DNA of 64,000 bases from positions 372,001 through 436,000 of the forward strand of contig WJYM01000002.1 in assembly GCA_009668205.1 (NCBI GenBank), written 5' to 3'. Under the pieces are notes generated by a model. That model did no database searches. It saw nothing but the letters and a program-made list of their open reading frames with translations, and was not told where the DNA came from. Below, one piece after another: positions 55,176-64,000 of this stretch. The stretch is from Enterobacteriaceae bacterium RIT691 (lineage in GTDB: Bacteria; Pseudomonadota; Gammaproteobacteria; Enterobacterales; Enterobacteriaceae). Position numbers and translations under genes: made by a program. Numbering within the stretch: position 1 is the stretch's first letter; every line of letters begins with the position of its first letter.

Positions 55176-56470
55176 GCCTTTGGCCGCGCTCCTTGTTGGC
55201 TCGGCTGAGCATCGTGGTGCTGGCGGGCCTGCTTATCGCCAATACGCTCAGCCTGTCACTGGTGATGCTGGAGCGTAACGAAAGTGCACGCAGCGTCATG
55301 CTCGGCAATCTGGAGTATGACGTGGGTACCAGCGTCGCCATCATCAACCGCCTCCCGGCCAATGAGCGGGAAGCCTGGCTGCCGCGTCTGGCGCGCGGTA
55401 ACTATCGCTATCTGCTATCTTCCGGAATGCCCGGGCAACCGCCTGCCGATAAACGTTCCCGGGATGCTATTCAGTCTTTAACACAAACGCTTGCAGACCG
55501 TTATCCTCTGTATTTCACCGCTGTGCCCGGCCCAGTTTCTCATATTCAGGCTCACGTGACGCTGGACGATGGTTCCCCGCTGACGCTCGATTTAATCCCC
55601 CATATGCCTCCGGTCGCCCGCTGGTTACCGGTGGTGCTGATTATCCAGCTTCTGCTGCTCAGTCTGTGCGCATGGCTGGCGGTGCGAATGGTCACACGTC
55701 CATTCTCCCGTTTTACCCACGCCGTTGAAACACTGGAGCCCACCAGCGCTCAGGTGATGCCGGAACGCGGGCCGCGGGAGGTACAGCTGGCCGCCAAAGC
55801 GTTTAACGCCATGCAGGAACGCATTCAGGACCATCTGAAAGAGCGGGCGCAGATTCTGGCGGCGATTTCACACGATCTGCAAACCCCGATCACCCGCATG
55901 AAGCTGCGCGTCGAGATGGCTAACGATCCCCCGCTGCGGGAAAAACTCACCCAGGATCTGGATCATATGACTCAGTTGGTGCGCGAAGGGATCGCCTATG
56001 CGCGATCCTCTGAGCGGCTGGAAGAGGCAGAACAGCGCATTGAATTACGCAGCTTTCTCGACAGTTTAACCTGCGACTACACCGACGTCGGAAAAGAGGT
56101 CAAGTTTACCAGCGATAACCCGGCGTTACCGCTTGCTACACGGCCTCAGGCGCTGCGTCGGGTGATGAGCAATCTACTGGATAACGCGTTGAAATATGGC
56201 GGCAATGCGGAGGTTCATCTGCAGACGGAGGCTACCGGGTTCGCACAGATTATCGTTACCGATAACGGCCCGGGGCTCCCGGAAGCGGAGTTGGACAAGG
56301 TGCTTCAGCCGTTCTATCGCGTGGAGAATTCCCGTAATCGCACGACCGGCGGAACCGGACTGGGGCTGGCCATTGCGGCGCAATTAGTGGCGCAAATGGG
56401 CGGCAGGCTCACCTTGTCGAACCGGGCAGACGGCGGATTGCAGGTCAGTGTCGCGCTGCCCATGCGCTAA
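55172..56470 (+). CDS. sensor histidine kinase
   Basis: A 432-aa inner-membrane kinase. First membrane helix LSIVVLAGLLIANTLSLSLV, a periplasmic loop of about 120 residues, second helix VVLIIQLLLLSLCAWLAVRM, HAMP (TRPFSRFTHAVETLEP), dimerisation domain with His in AAISHDLQTPITRMKLRVEM, N-box MSNLLDNALKYGG, G1 VTDNGPGLPEAELD and G2 TGGTGLGLAIAAQLV. Starts inside the regulator stop (ATGA). The signal sensed is unknown; similar in layout to osmolarity and envelope sensors. Confidence 0.93.
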   Translation: MSLWPRSLLARLSIVVLAGLLIANTLSLSLVMLERNESARSVMLGNLEYDVGTSVAIINRLPANEREAWLPRLARGNYRYLLSSGMPGQPPADKRSRDAIQSLTQTLADRYPLYFTAVPGPVSHIQAHVTLDDGSPLTLDLIPHMPPVARWLPVVLIIQLLLLSLCAWLAVRMVTRPFSRFTHAVETLEPTSAQVMPERGPREVQLAAKAFNAMQERIQDHLKERAQILAAISHDLQTPITRMKLRVEMANDPPLREKLTQDLDHMTQLVREGIAYARSSERLEEAEQRIELRSFLDSLTCDYTDVGKEVKFTSDNPALPLATRPQALRRVMSNLLDNALKYGGNAEVHLQTEATGFAQIIVTDNGPGLPEAELDKVLQPFYRVENSRNRTTGGTGLGLAIAAQLVAQMGGRLTLSNRADGGLQVSVALPMR

Positions 56471-56597
56471 TGTGTATTGCACTGTATCTGTCGATGGACG
56501 GATACAGTGCCTGACAACCCCGCGGATATTCACACACATCCTCAACACATTCCGGGGCTGTAATAACCTCGTTCTCCCCCACCTAACGAGGTCTGCT

Positions 56598-57782
56598 ATG
56601 TCACTGTTCATTGCCTTTCTTGCTGGCACCCTGAGCCTGCTCAGCCCCTGCACGCTGCCAGTCATCCCTTTACTGTTTGCAGGTTTTCGCGGTAAACCCC
56701 TTCAGCTTTTCGCGATGCTGCTGGGCATGGTAGCAATGTTTGTCGCCGTTTCTTTACTGGTCACCGTGGCCAGTGACTGGGTCGTCCAGGCGACCCTTAT
56801 TGGCCGCTGGATAGCGCTGACGTTGCTGGGATGTGCCGCTCTTGGACTGCTCTTCCCACGGGTCGCTGAACGCGTGCTGCGCCCGGCCATCCAGCTCGGC
56901 GATCTCCTTAACGAACGCAGCATCCGCACCCACGGCATACTTTCCGCTGTTCTCGCCGGGATGGCCGTTGGGCTCCTGTGGTCACCGTGCGCAGGCCCGG
57001 TACTGGGGGCCATTTTGGGACTAAACCTGGCGGGTGGTCAGCCGGTAAGCACGGCTGTGCTACTGACTGCCTACGGCACAGGGTGTGCAGCCATGCTGGC
57101 ACTGCTGGGTATCGCGGGTCAGAAAGCCGTTAATGAACTGCGAGGCAAACAGGCGGTGATGAGTCGCCTGCGTCAGTTGGCAGGTGTCGCGATGCTCGGT
57201 TCTGTCGTGCTGACGGCTACGGGCATGGCCAGCGTGCTTCAGGGCGCAAACGGCGTGGCAGATAAGTTGGAACAACGACTGCTGACGCTGACTCCTGCGC
57301 CGGAGCCCAGACTGATCCCAACCGCAGAGACGCAACCCACCAGCACGATGCCCTCGCTGGCGGGCGGCACGGGCTGGATTAACGGCAATCCCGCCACACC
57401 CGAATCCTTGAAGGGGAAAGTGGTACTGATCGATTTCTGGACCTTCGACTGCATCAACTGCCAACACACATTGCCCCACGTGCGTGAGTGGGCCAACAAA
57501 TATCGCCAGCAGGGGTTGGTCGTGATTGGCGTGCATACGCCGGAATATCCCTGGGAGAAAAACCGTCAGTCGGTGAAGAATGCGGTCAACCAATGGCAGC
57601 TTTCCTACCCGGTGGTCACCGATAACGACTACCAGATCTGGAATGCTTTTGGTAATCAGTACTGGCCTGCGCACTACTATTTTGATGTGAAGGGGCAGTT
57701 ACGCTACACCGCTTTTGGTGAAGGGGATTACGCCCATCAGGAGCAGGTGATCCAGCAGTTGCTGAAAGAAGCTAAAGCTTGA
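56598..57782 (+). CDS. CcdA-TlpA fusion: membrane thiol reductase with thioredoxin domain
   Basis: Start at the ATG at 56598, 394 aa; an upstream in-frame extension runs across the kinase 3' end and is rejected. N-terminal CcdA/DsbD-like domain of six helices with the paired Cys in LLSPCTLPVIPLLFAGF and LLWSPCAGPVLGAILG, then a Pro/Thr-rich linker and a periplasmic TlpA-like thioredoxin domain with FWTFDCINCQHTLPHVREWA (CINC). It would bring electrons to periplasmic substrates. Resembles DipZ-type proteins. It follows the two-component genes after 127 bp, so cotranscription is possible but unproven. Confidence 0.9.
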   Translation: MSLFIAFLAGTLSLLSPCTLPVIPLLFAGFRGKPLQLFAMLLGMVAMFVAVSLLVTVASDWVVQATLIGRWIALTLLGCAALGLLFPRVAERVLRPAIQLGDLLNERSIRTHGILSAVLAGMAVGLLWSPCAGPVLGAILGLNLAGGQPVSTAVLLTAYGTGCAAMLALLGIAGQKAVNELRGKQAVMSRLRQLAGVAMLGSVVLTATGMASVLQGANGVADKLEQRLLTLTPAPEPRLIPTAETQPTSTMPSLAGGTGWINGNPATPESLKGKVVLIDFWTFDCINCQHTLPHVREWANKYRQQGLVVIGVHTPEYPWEKNRQSVKNAVNQWQLSYPVVTDNDYQIWNAFGNQYWPAHYYFDVKGQLRYTAFGEGDYAHQEQVIQQLLKEAKA

Positions 57783-57866
57783 CGCTGACAGAGTGCGGGG
57801 AATTTGAATCCCATCACATTCACCGCACGCCCCCTTTCCCCTTTTGCCTGCTGAAGGCTAAATTAA

Positions 57867-59933
<2,067 letters not shown>

Positions 59934-59959
59934 CGACTCTCCCCAGGCCGGGGAGAGTG

Positions 59960-60373
59960 TTAGTCGATAAACATTGCTGGTGAGATGCCAAACCGCTTAG
60001 ACAGCTTTTTGGCATGCTCCAGCGTCAGCTTCCGTTTGCCATTCACAACGCGTGATACCATCGATTTGCTGCCGATTTCCGGGAAATCGGAGAGGGTTAA
60101 ATTGTACTGATGCATCAATGTGCTGAGGACCGCAACACCTGAAGGAATTGAATTCATCTTCGCAATAAAGTCAGCATATTCCGGTGCGGAATGTTCATAT
60201 GCCGTGATGTTGTTGCAGGCAATCTCCAGTAATGGGTTCTCAGGATCGTTGAGCAGCAGATATTCGACAAACTCAAGCGCGTCGTCATGCTGCTGTTCAT
60301 TTTGAATCCCCGCCAGAAAAGGTGCGCTTGCCGTCAGCGCTTCCCCCGCCTTGAGTATGTCAGCTATAACCAT
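59960..60373 (-). CDS. higA: HigA-type antitoxin (YgjM)
   Basis: A 137-aa antitoxin of the E. coli higBA (ygjNM) type. The N-terminal part (MVIADILKAGEALTASAPFL) binds the toxin; the C-terminal helix-turn-helix (IGSKSMVSRVVNGKRKLTLE) binds the operator. It overlaps the toxin gene by 10 bp, with toxin first, as in higBA loci. Confidence 0.93.
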   Translation of the reverse strand: MVIADILKAGEALTASAPFLAGIQNEQQHDDALEFVEYLLLNDPENPLLEIACNNITAYEHSAPEYADFIAKMNSIPSGVAVLSTLMHQYNLTLSDFPEIGSKSMVSRVVNGKRKLTLEHAKKLSKRFGISPAMFID

Positions 60374-60687
60374 TTGTTCTTCCCTTTTGTACGGTGCATG
60401 ACAGTGAATGCATCGTACTCTTTGTGCGTAAACACATGACGAACATAAAACTTCTGGCTTTCAAAGAAGATCAGGGCGACCAAACGAAGCTCATTATGTC
60501 CCAGATTTATAACGTAATATTTATCTAAGTACTTGAAATTATCTAACGAAGGGAACGCTATTCGCAGGCTTTCAGGTGTTCTGAAGTAGCCTTTGGAAAC
60601 GGTAAATCCCAGTTGCAGCAACTCATCCTCATATTGAGGAAATTTATCCGCCGCCTTCTTTAACGCTTTATGGGCTATCAAGTGCAT
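60364..60687 (-). CDS. higB: HigB-type mRNA interferase toxin (YgjN)
   Basis: A 107-aa RelE-superfamily toxin that cleaves mRNA on the ribosome. MHLIAHKALKKAADKFPQYE at the start, FPSLDNFKYLDKYYVINLGH and RHVFTHKEYDAFTVMH (His/Lys/Arg of the active site) match E. coli HigB. Complete; probably active and neutralised by the downstream antitoxin. Confidence 0.93.
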   Translation of the reverse strand: MHLIAHKALKKAADKFPQYEDELLQLGFTVSKGYFRTPESLRIAFPSLDNFKYLDKYYVINLGHNELRLVALIFFESQKFYVRHVFTHKEYDAFTVMHRTKGKNKWL

Positions 60688-60728
60688 CTCATCTTATCCC
60701 TGACAAAATGGTTATGCAATGCGCAAAG

Positions 60729-60743
60729 TTGCCAAAATGGCAA
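60729..60743. promoter_or_regulatory. palindromic operator candidate of higBA
   Basis: TTGCCAAAATGGCAA is a perfect 6-3-6 dyad, 42 bp upstream of higB. HigA is expected to bind such a site for autoregulation. Confidence 0.55.
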
Positions 60744-60930
60744 CCCTTCATGTTAAGCGCCGACGAGGAAAATTAAGGGAAAGCGTAAGGACTTCACCAG
60801 TCTTAACGCGGGATGAGTGGGGATTAGTTGAAGAATTGCGTACACGCTTCCAGAAAAGGCAGCGGTTTACGGGGCGATGGTCTGGTGCTGGAGAGTTAAG
60901 AGTAGAGTCGTCTTTTCCCCCTCTCCCTAG

Positions 60931-60951
60931 CCCTCTCCCACGGGGAGAGGG
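60931..60951. repeat. CCCTCTCCC/GGGAGAGGG hairpin repeat
   Basis: CCCTCTCCC-ACG-GGGAGAGGG, preceded by another CCCTCTCCC unit. Third member of the dispersed family seen at 27423 and 31252. Between 60744 and 60967 I find no convincing gene. Confidence 0.75.
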
Positions 60952-60967
60952 AACTGATCGGAGAAAA

Positions 60968-62104
60968 CTAGCGGGTACGACCCAGCTTCACCGCTTTGAG
61001 GACCACAAACTTTTTGTTAGTCGCAACGGTGGTGCAGTTACCGAAAATCTTCTTCAGCTTGTGGTAGTAGTCGAGGTGACGGTTCGCGACGATCACCAGC
61101 TCACCGTTAATCTTCAGGCAGCGGCGGGCATGGTGGAACATCTCCCAGGCCACAGCATCGGTTAATGCGTGCTGCTGATGGAACGGCGGGTTGCACAGCA
61201 CCGCGTTAAAGCGGAACGGCTCAACGCCTGACAACGCGTTGTTGATCATAAACTCGCAGCGATCCAGCGCTTCCGGCATGTTGGATTCAACGTTCAGGCG
61301 GCTCGAAGCCACCGCCATCGGTGACTCATCAACAAACACCACGTTTGCCAGAGGATTCTGCTCCAGCAACGTCAGACCCACGACGCCGTTGCCACAGCCG
61401 AGATCGACAATTTCCCCTTCCAGATCTTTCGGCAGATGCTCCATAAAGAAGCGCGCGCCGATATCCAGCCCGGTGCGGGAGAAGACGTTGGCGTGGTTAT
61501 GGATGGTCCAGTCGGTTCCTTCCAGCTTCCAGCTTGTCACCTGCGCCTCTTCCTTCAGCGCTGGCGCCGTGAAAGTACAGTTGATCAGGCGTGCCTTTTT
61601 CCAGGCGAGAGAGGTGGTCGTCGTGCCAAGGATTTTTTCGAACAGCTCAAGGGTGGAGTTGTGCACGTCGCGCGCCTTTGCGCCGCCGATAATGCGGGTC
61701 TCCGGCGTGACCACTTTGCGCAGTTCGCGCAGCTGCTGTTCCAGCAGTGCCAGGGTTTTAGGGATCTTAATCAGCACTACCGCCGGTGCCTGCGGGTATT
61801 CCGCAGTGCTGTCGCGGAAGATAACGCTGTTTTCAGCGATATCGTTATGGCGCAGGTTTTCACGGATTGCCAGTTCGCTCAGATAGGAGTCGCTGATGCT
61901 GTAAGGCTTGTGCTCCGCCAGCACGCAGGACAGCGCGCCGAAGGTGTCGTTCAGGATCAGAACCGGGCCGCTAACCTCGGTGCCGTCCAGCTGTTGCAGC
62001 AAGTATTCATCTGCCGCTTCCCACGCCTGCAGTGGGCTGACCTCGTCCGTTTCCGGGAAACGTTTTAATGTCAGTGAACGGAAACCGTTGTCTGATTGGC
62101 TCAT
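60968..62104 (-). CDS. rlmG: 23S rRNA m2G1835 methyltransferase RlmG
   Basis: Methylates G1835 of 23S rRNA. Start at the ATG at 62104 ([20 protein letters not shown]), 378 aa as in E. coli; an upstream Met is not conserved. The SAM-binding motif is [20 protein letters not shown] and the N-methyltransferase motif [16 protein letters not shown] has NPPF. The N-terminal half is a degenerate methyltransferase-like domain. Confidence 0.96.
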   Translation of the reverse strand: MSQSDNGFRSLTLKRFPETDEVSPLQAWEAADEYLLQQLDGTEVSGPVLILNDTFGALSCVLAEHKPYSISDSYLSELAIRENLRHNDIAENSVIFRDSTAEYPQAPAVVLIKIPKTLALLEQQLRELRKVVTPETRIIGGAKARDVHNSTLELFEKILGTTTTSLAWKKARLINCTFTAPALKEEAQVTSWKLEGTDWTIHNHANVFSRTGLDIGARFFMEHLPKDLEGEIVDLGCGNGVVGLTLLEQNPLANVVFVDESPMAVASSRLNVESNMPEALDRCEFMINNALSGVEPFRFNAVLCNPPFHQQHALTDAVAWEMFHHARRCLKINGELVIVANRHLDYYHKLKKIFGNCTTVATNKKFVVLKAVKLGRTR

Positions 62105-62187
62105 CGGCCCTCCTGGATGGTAAAATTCGGTGATATCCCCTTCGGGGGCGGTGAGTATACCCTCTTTTCCTGCAATTCGAGACACAG

Positions 62188-62691
62188 ATGAGCGAACTGA
62201 CGTACTTAACGGGTTATCCCGAATCACTGCTGGCCCAGGTTCGCACCCTGATTGAACAACAGCGGTTAGGTGAAGTGCTGCAAAAGCGCTATCCGCAAGG
62301 CCATGATATCAATAATGATAAAGCGCTGTGGGCCTACACTCAGGATCTGAAAAACCGTTATATGCGCAGCGCTCCCCCGATCAACAAAGTGATGTTCGAT
62401 AACAAAATTCACGTGCTGAAAAATGCGCTGGGTTTGCACACCGCTATCTCCCGTGTGCAGGGGGGAAAACTCAAAGCGAAAGCAGAGATCCGCGTCGCCA
62501 CGGTGTTTCGCCATTCGCCAGAGGCATTTTTACGGATGATTGTGGTGCATGAACTGGCGCATTTAAAAGAGAAGGATCACAACAAAGCGTTTTATCAGCT
62601 CTGTTGCCATATGGAGCCGCAGTACCATCAGCTAGAGTTTGATACTCGCCTGTGGCTGACGGAGCAGTCGCTCGCCGGTTCCGCCTCGTAA
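62188..62691 (+). CDS. ygjP: YgjP family putative zinc metalloprotease (SprT/DUF45-like)
   Basis: A 167-aa protein with the zinc motif [20 protein letters not shown] (HELxH then a third His). The start [20 protein letters not shown] and length match E. coli YgjP. Divergent from rlmG. Its substrate is not established. Confidence 0.92.
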   Translation: MSELTYLTGYPESLLAQVRTLIEQQRLGEVLQKRYPQGHDINNDKALWAYTQDLKNRYMRSAPPINKVMFDNKIHVLKNALGLHTAISRVQGGKLKAKAEIRVATVFRHSPEAFLRMIVVHELAHLKEKDHNKAFYQLCCHMEPQYHQLEFDTRLWLTEQSLAGSAS

Positions 62692-62692
62692 A

Positions 62693-62718
62693 AAAAAGAC
62701 CGCGTTGCGGTCTTTTTT
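62693..62718. terminator. bidirectional terminator
   Basis: AAAAAGACCGC-GTT-GCGGTCTTTTTT between the convergent ends of ygjP and the invasin-like gene; T tracts on both strands. Confidence 0.88.
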
Positions 62719-62735
62719 CGTTAAACCATGCCGGG

Positions 62736-64000
62736 TTAGCCGCGTCGCCCCGCGAACGTTGAGGTGACGGACTGCGACTGGCCGTTGGCAGTGACGGTTA
62801 CCGTAACCGGACCCGGCGTTGTCGAGGTGAAGCGGGCTGTGGCTTTGCCCCGCACATTGGTCTTCGAATCTGAACGTCCCAGCTTCGCCCCATTGCCCAC
62901 CTGCCAGCTCACCGCGACGTGCGAAATCGGTTTACCCCGGCTGTCGGTGAAGGTTGCTACGGCTTCATTGGCCTCCAGGCCATTGGCCTTGCTGTTGTCT
63001 TTCTTCATTTCCAGCGTGATATGCGCCGCATCAAAGGTCACGGAGGTGGTGCGCACAACCCCTCCCGCGCTGGCGGTAATAGTTACCACTTCCGCAACCG
63101 AATCGCTGACCCGCACGCGGGTATCGCCCCAGCGGTTAGTCACACTGCTGGCATGATTAAGCTGGCCGCTGCCGCTCGCCTGCCAGTTGACGGTGACATT
63201 GCGGGCAGGTTTGCCCTCGGCATCGACCACGTGCACGTTGACCACGTTGTCAGAAGTGCCATCCGCAGTGCTGTGATCTTTGCTGGTCGTCAGCGTCAAA
63301 TCTCCGCTCATCTGCTCATTCTGCGAAGCCTTTTTCTTGTACTGCAGAATAATTTCATTATTACGCTCAACCAGATCGTAACGGCTGCCCGCAAGCGATC
63401 GGCGCAGAGCCACATTCTCTGGCGACAGCTGCGACCGCCAGGACTCGCTCAACACGTAGCGCATTTGCAGGGAGAAGTGCAGCTCATCAAGCTGGTGCTG
63501 CCCGCGTTTATAATCAACACCGGCGGTGAGCAGCGGCACAGGCGTGTAGCTGACGCCAACGGTCAGGGCTTCCGGGTTATCCTGCAGTTCATCTTTGTTA
63601 AACAGCGCGACGCCGTCACCGTAGTATTTTTCATACATCAGGCTGCCACCAAACTGCGGATGGCTGGGCAAAAATCCTTCAGCACGCAGATCGAAACCAT
63701 CTGCTGGCTTTTCGTTATAGCCTTTCAACGCCTGCGAGGTATGCCAATCCGTTGTGCCGAAATAGCCATTGGCGGACAGTTTTATATTATCCGTCCAGGC
63801 TTCAGCCCCGATCCCGACCCGATTATTATTGCCATCATAGTCGCGGTCAAAAAACAGGTTGCCGCCCAACATCCATTTATCGAGATAAAAAGTTCGAACC
63901 CCTGCGCCCATATTGGTGGTCAGGCGTCCTTCCGGCGAGCGAATACCAAACTGAGAAAACACCATCAGTTTATTATTGTCATAAAATGGCAGCAGGTAAT
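62736..64000 (-). CDS. intimin/invasin-like inverse autotransporter, 3' part
   Basis: The frame is open to the right edge, so the N-terminal signal peptide and LysM-like region are outside. The visible 421 codons hold most of an inverse-autotransporter beta-barrel (YLLPFYDNNKLMVFSQFGIR, NNRVGIGAEAWTDNIKLSAN, FLPSHPQFGGSLMYEKYYG, GVDYKRGQHQLDELHFSLQM). Two Ig-like (Big_1) passenger domains follow: one from about LTLTTSKDHSTADG to VVTITASAGG, one from ITLEMKKDNSKANG to the end at FAGRRG. It is an outer-membrane adhesin; only two Ig domains make it short compared with intimin or invasin. There is no C-type lectin domain at the end. Confidence 0.85.
   Translation of the reverse strand, partial: YLLPFYDNNKLMVFSQFGIRSPEGRLTTNMGAGVRTFYLDKWMLGGNLFFDRDYDGNNNRVGIGAEAWTDNIKLSANGYFGTTDWHTSQALKGYNEKPADGFDLRAEGFLPSHPQFGGSLMYEKYYGDGVALFNKDELQDNPEALTVGVSYTPVPLLTAGVDYKRGQHQLDELHFSLQMRYVLSESWRSQLSPENVALRRSLAGSRYDLVERNNEIILQYKKKASQNEQMSGDLTLTTSKDHSTADGTSDNVVNVHVVDAEGKPARNVTVNWQASGSGQLNHASSVTNRWGDTRVRVSDSVAEVVTITASAGGVVRTTSVTFDAAHITLEMKKDNSKANGLEANEAVATFTDSRGKPISHVAVSWQVGNGAKLGRSDSKTNVRGKATARFTSTTPGPVTVTVTANGQSQSVTSTFAGRRG

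Noticed and set aside
60719-61165. 148-codon plus-strand frame (MRKVAKMATLHVKRRRGKLR) across the higBA operator and rlmG 3' end
   Set aside because: No ribosome site, runs through the GGGAGAGGG repeat and antisense to rlmG; likely chance.

Overview
The window is chromosomal DNA of an enterobacterium close to Enterobacter (Enterobacter cloacae complex or Lelliottia). Evidence: the core genes run in the order seen around E. coli 66-69 min (ygiM-cca-uppP-folB-plsY-tsaD-rpsU-dnaG-rpoD-mug-ileX-yqjH-aer-patA-ygjH-ebgRAC-ygjI-ygjK-fadH-higBA-rlmG-ygjP), the proteins stay close to E. coli length, and REP elements lie between genes. A complete urease cluster (ureDABCEFG) sits between plsY and tsaD, as in urease-positive Enterobacter and Klebsiella relatives. 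The identification rests on remembered family sequences, not a search.

Layout. 0-3.6 kb: envelope, tRNA and folate housekeeping genes. 3.6-8.6 kb: urease operon with a candidate NAC site. 8.7-14.8 kb: tsaD, the rpsU-dnaG-rpoD macromolecular synthesis operon, and mug. 14.9 kb: the tRNA-Ile2 gene ileX, an integration hotspot. About 15.0-23.8 kb: a decayed, AT-rich accessory island with two related IS3-family tails, two small secreted proteins, a Fic toxin-like gene with a convergent 52-codon ORF, a broken integrase, parts of a P2/186-type prophage (gpV fragment, gpS, a frameshifted Tum/DinI-like gene with a LexA box), a 40-aa Hcp fragment, and several small membrane proteins. 23.8-31.4 kb: scs copper/thiol genes, a second MetNIQ-type ABC importer with tandem MetJ boxes, and a J-domain protein. 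31.4-44.7 kb: yqjH, aer, patA, ygjH and the ebg/ygjIK sugar genes. 44.7-53.3 kb: a complete lsr (AI-2) locus. 53.4-57.8 kb: a secreted alpha/beta hydrolase, a two-component pair and a CcdA-TlpA-type thiol protein. 57.9-64 kb: fadH, higBA, rlmG, ygjP and the 3' part of an intimin-like inverse autotransporter.

The most interesting part is 18.2-21.4 kb. Most structural genes of a P2/186-type prophage are gone, yet two intact AT-rich membrane-protein genes remain at the places where P2-like phages carry cargo. One is a stand-alone SLATT-domain (predicted two-TM pore effector) gene, convergent with the Tum-like gene, in a position like P2 old/tin. The other is a three-TM protein between gpS and gpV, the position of P2 orf30. 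Next to this lie Fic with an ORF carrying a Fic-inhibitor-like motif, and an Hcp stub followed by a small two-TM protein that could be an orphan immunity gene. Together this looks like a defence and conflict island; no function here is proven by sequence alone.
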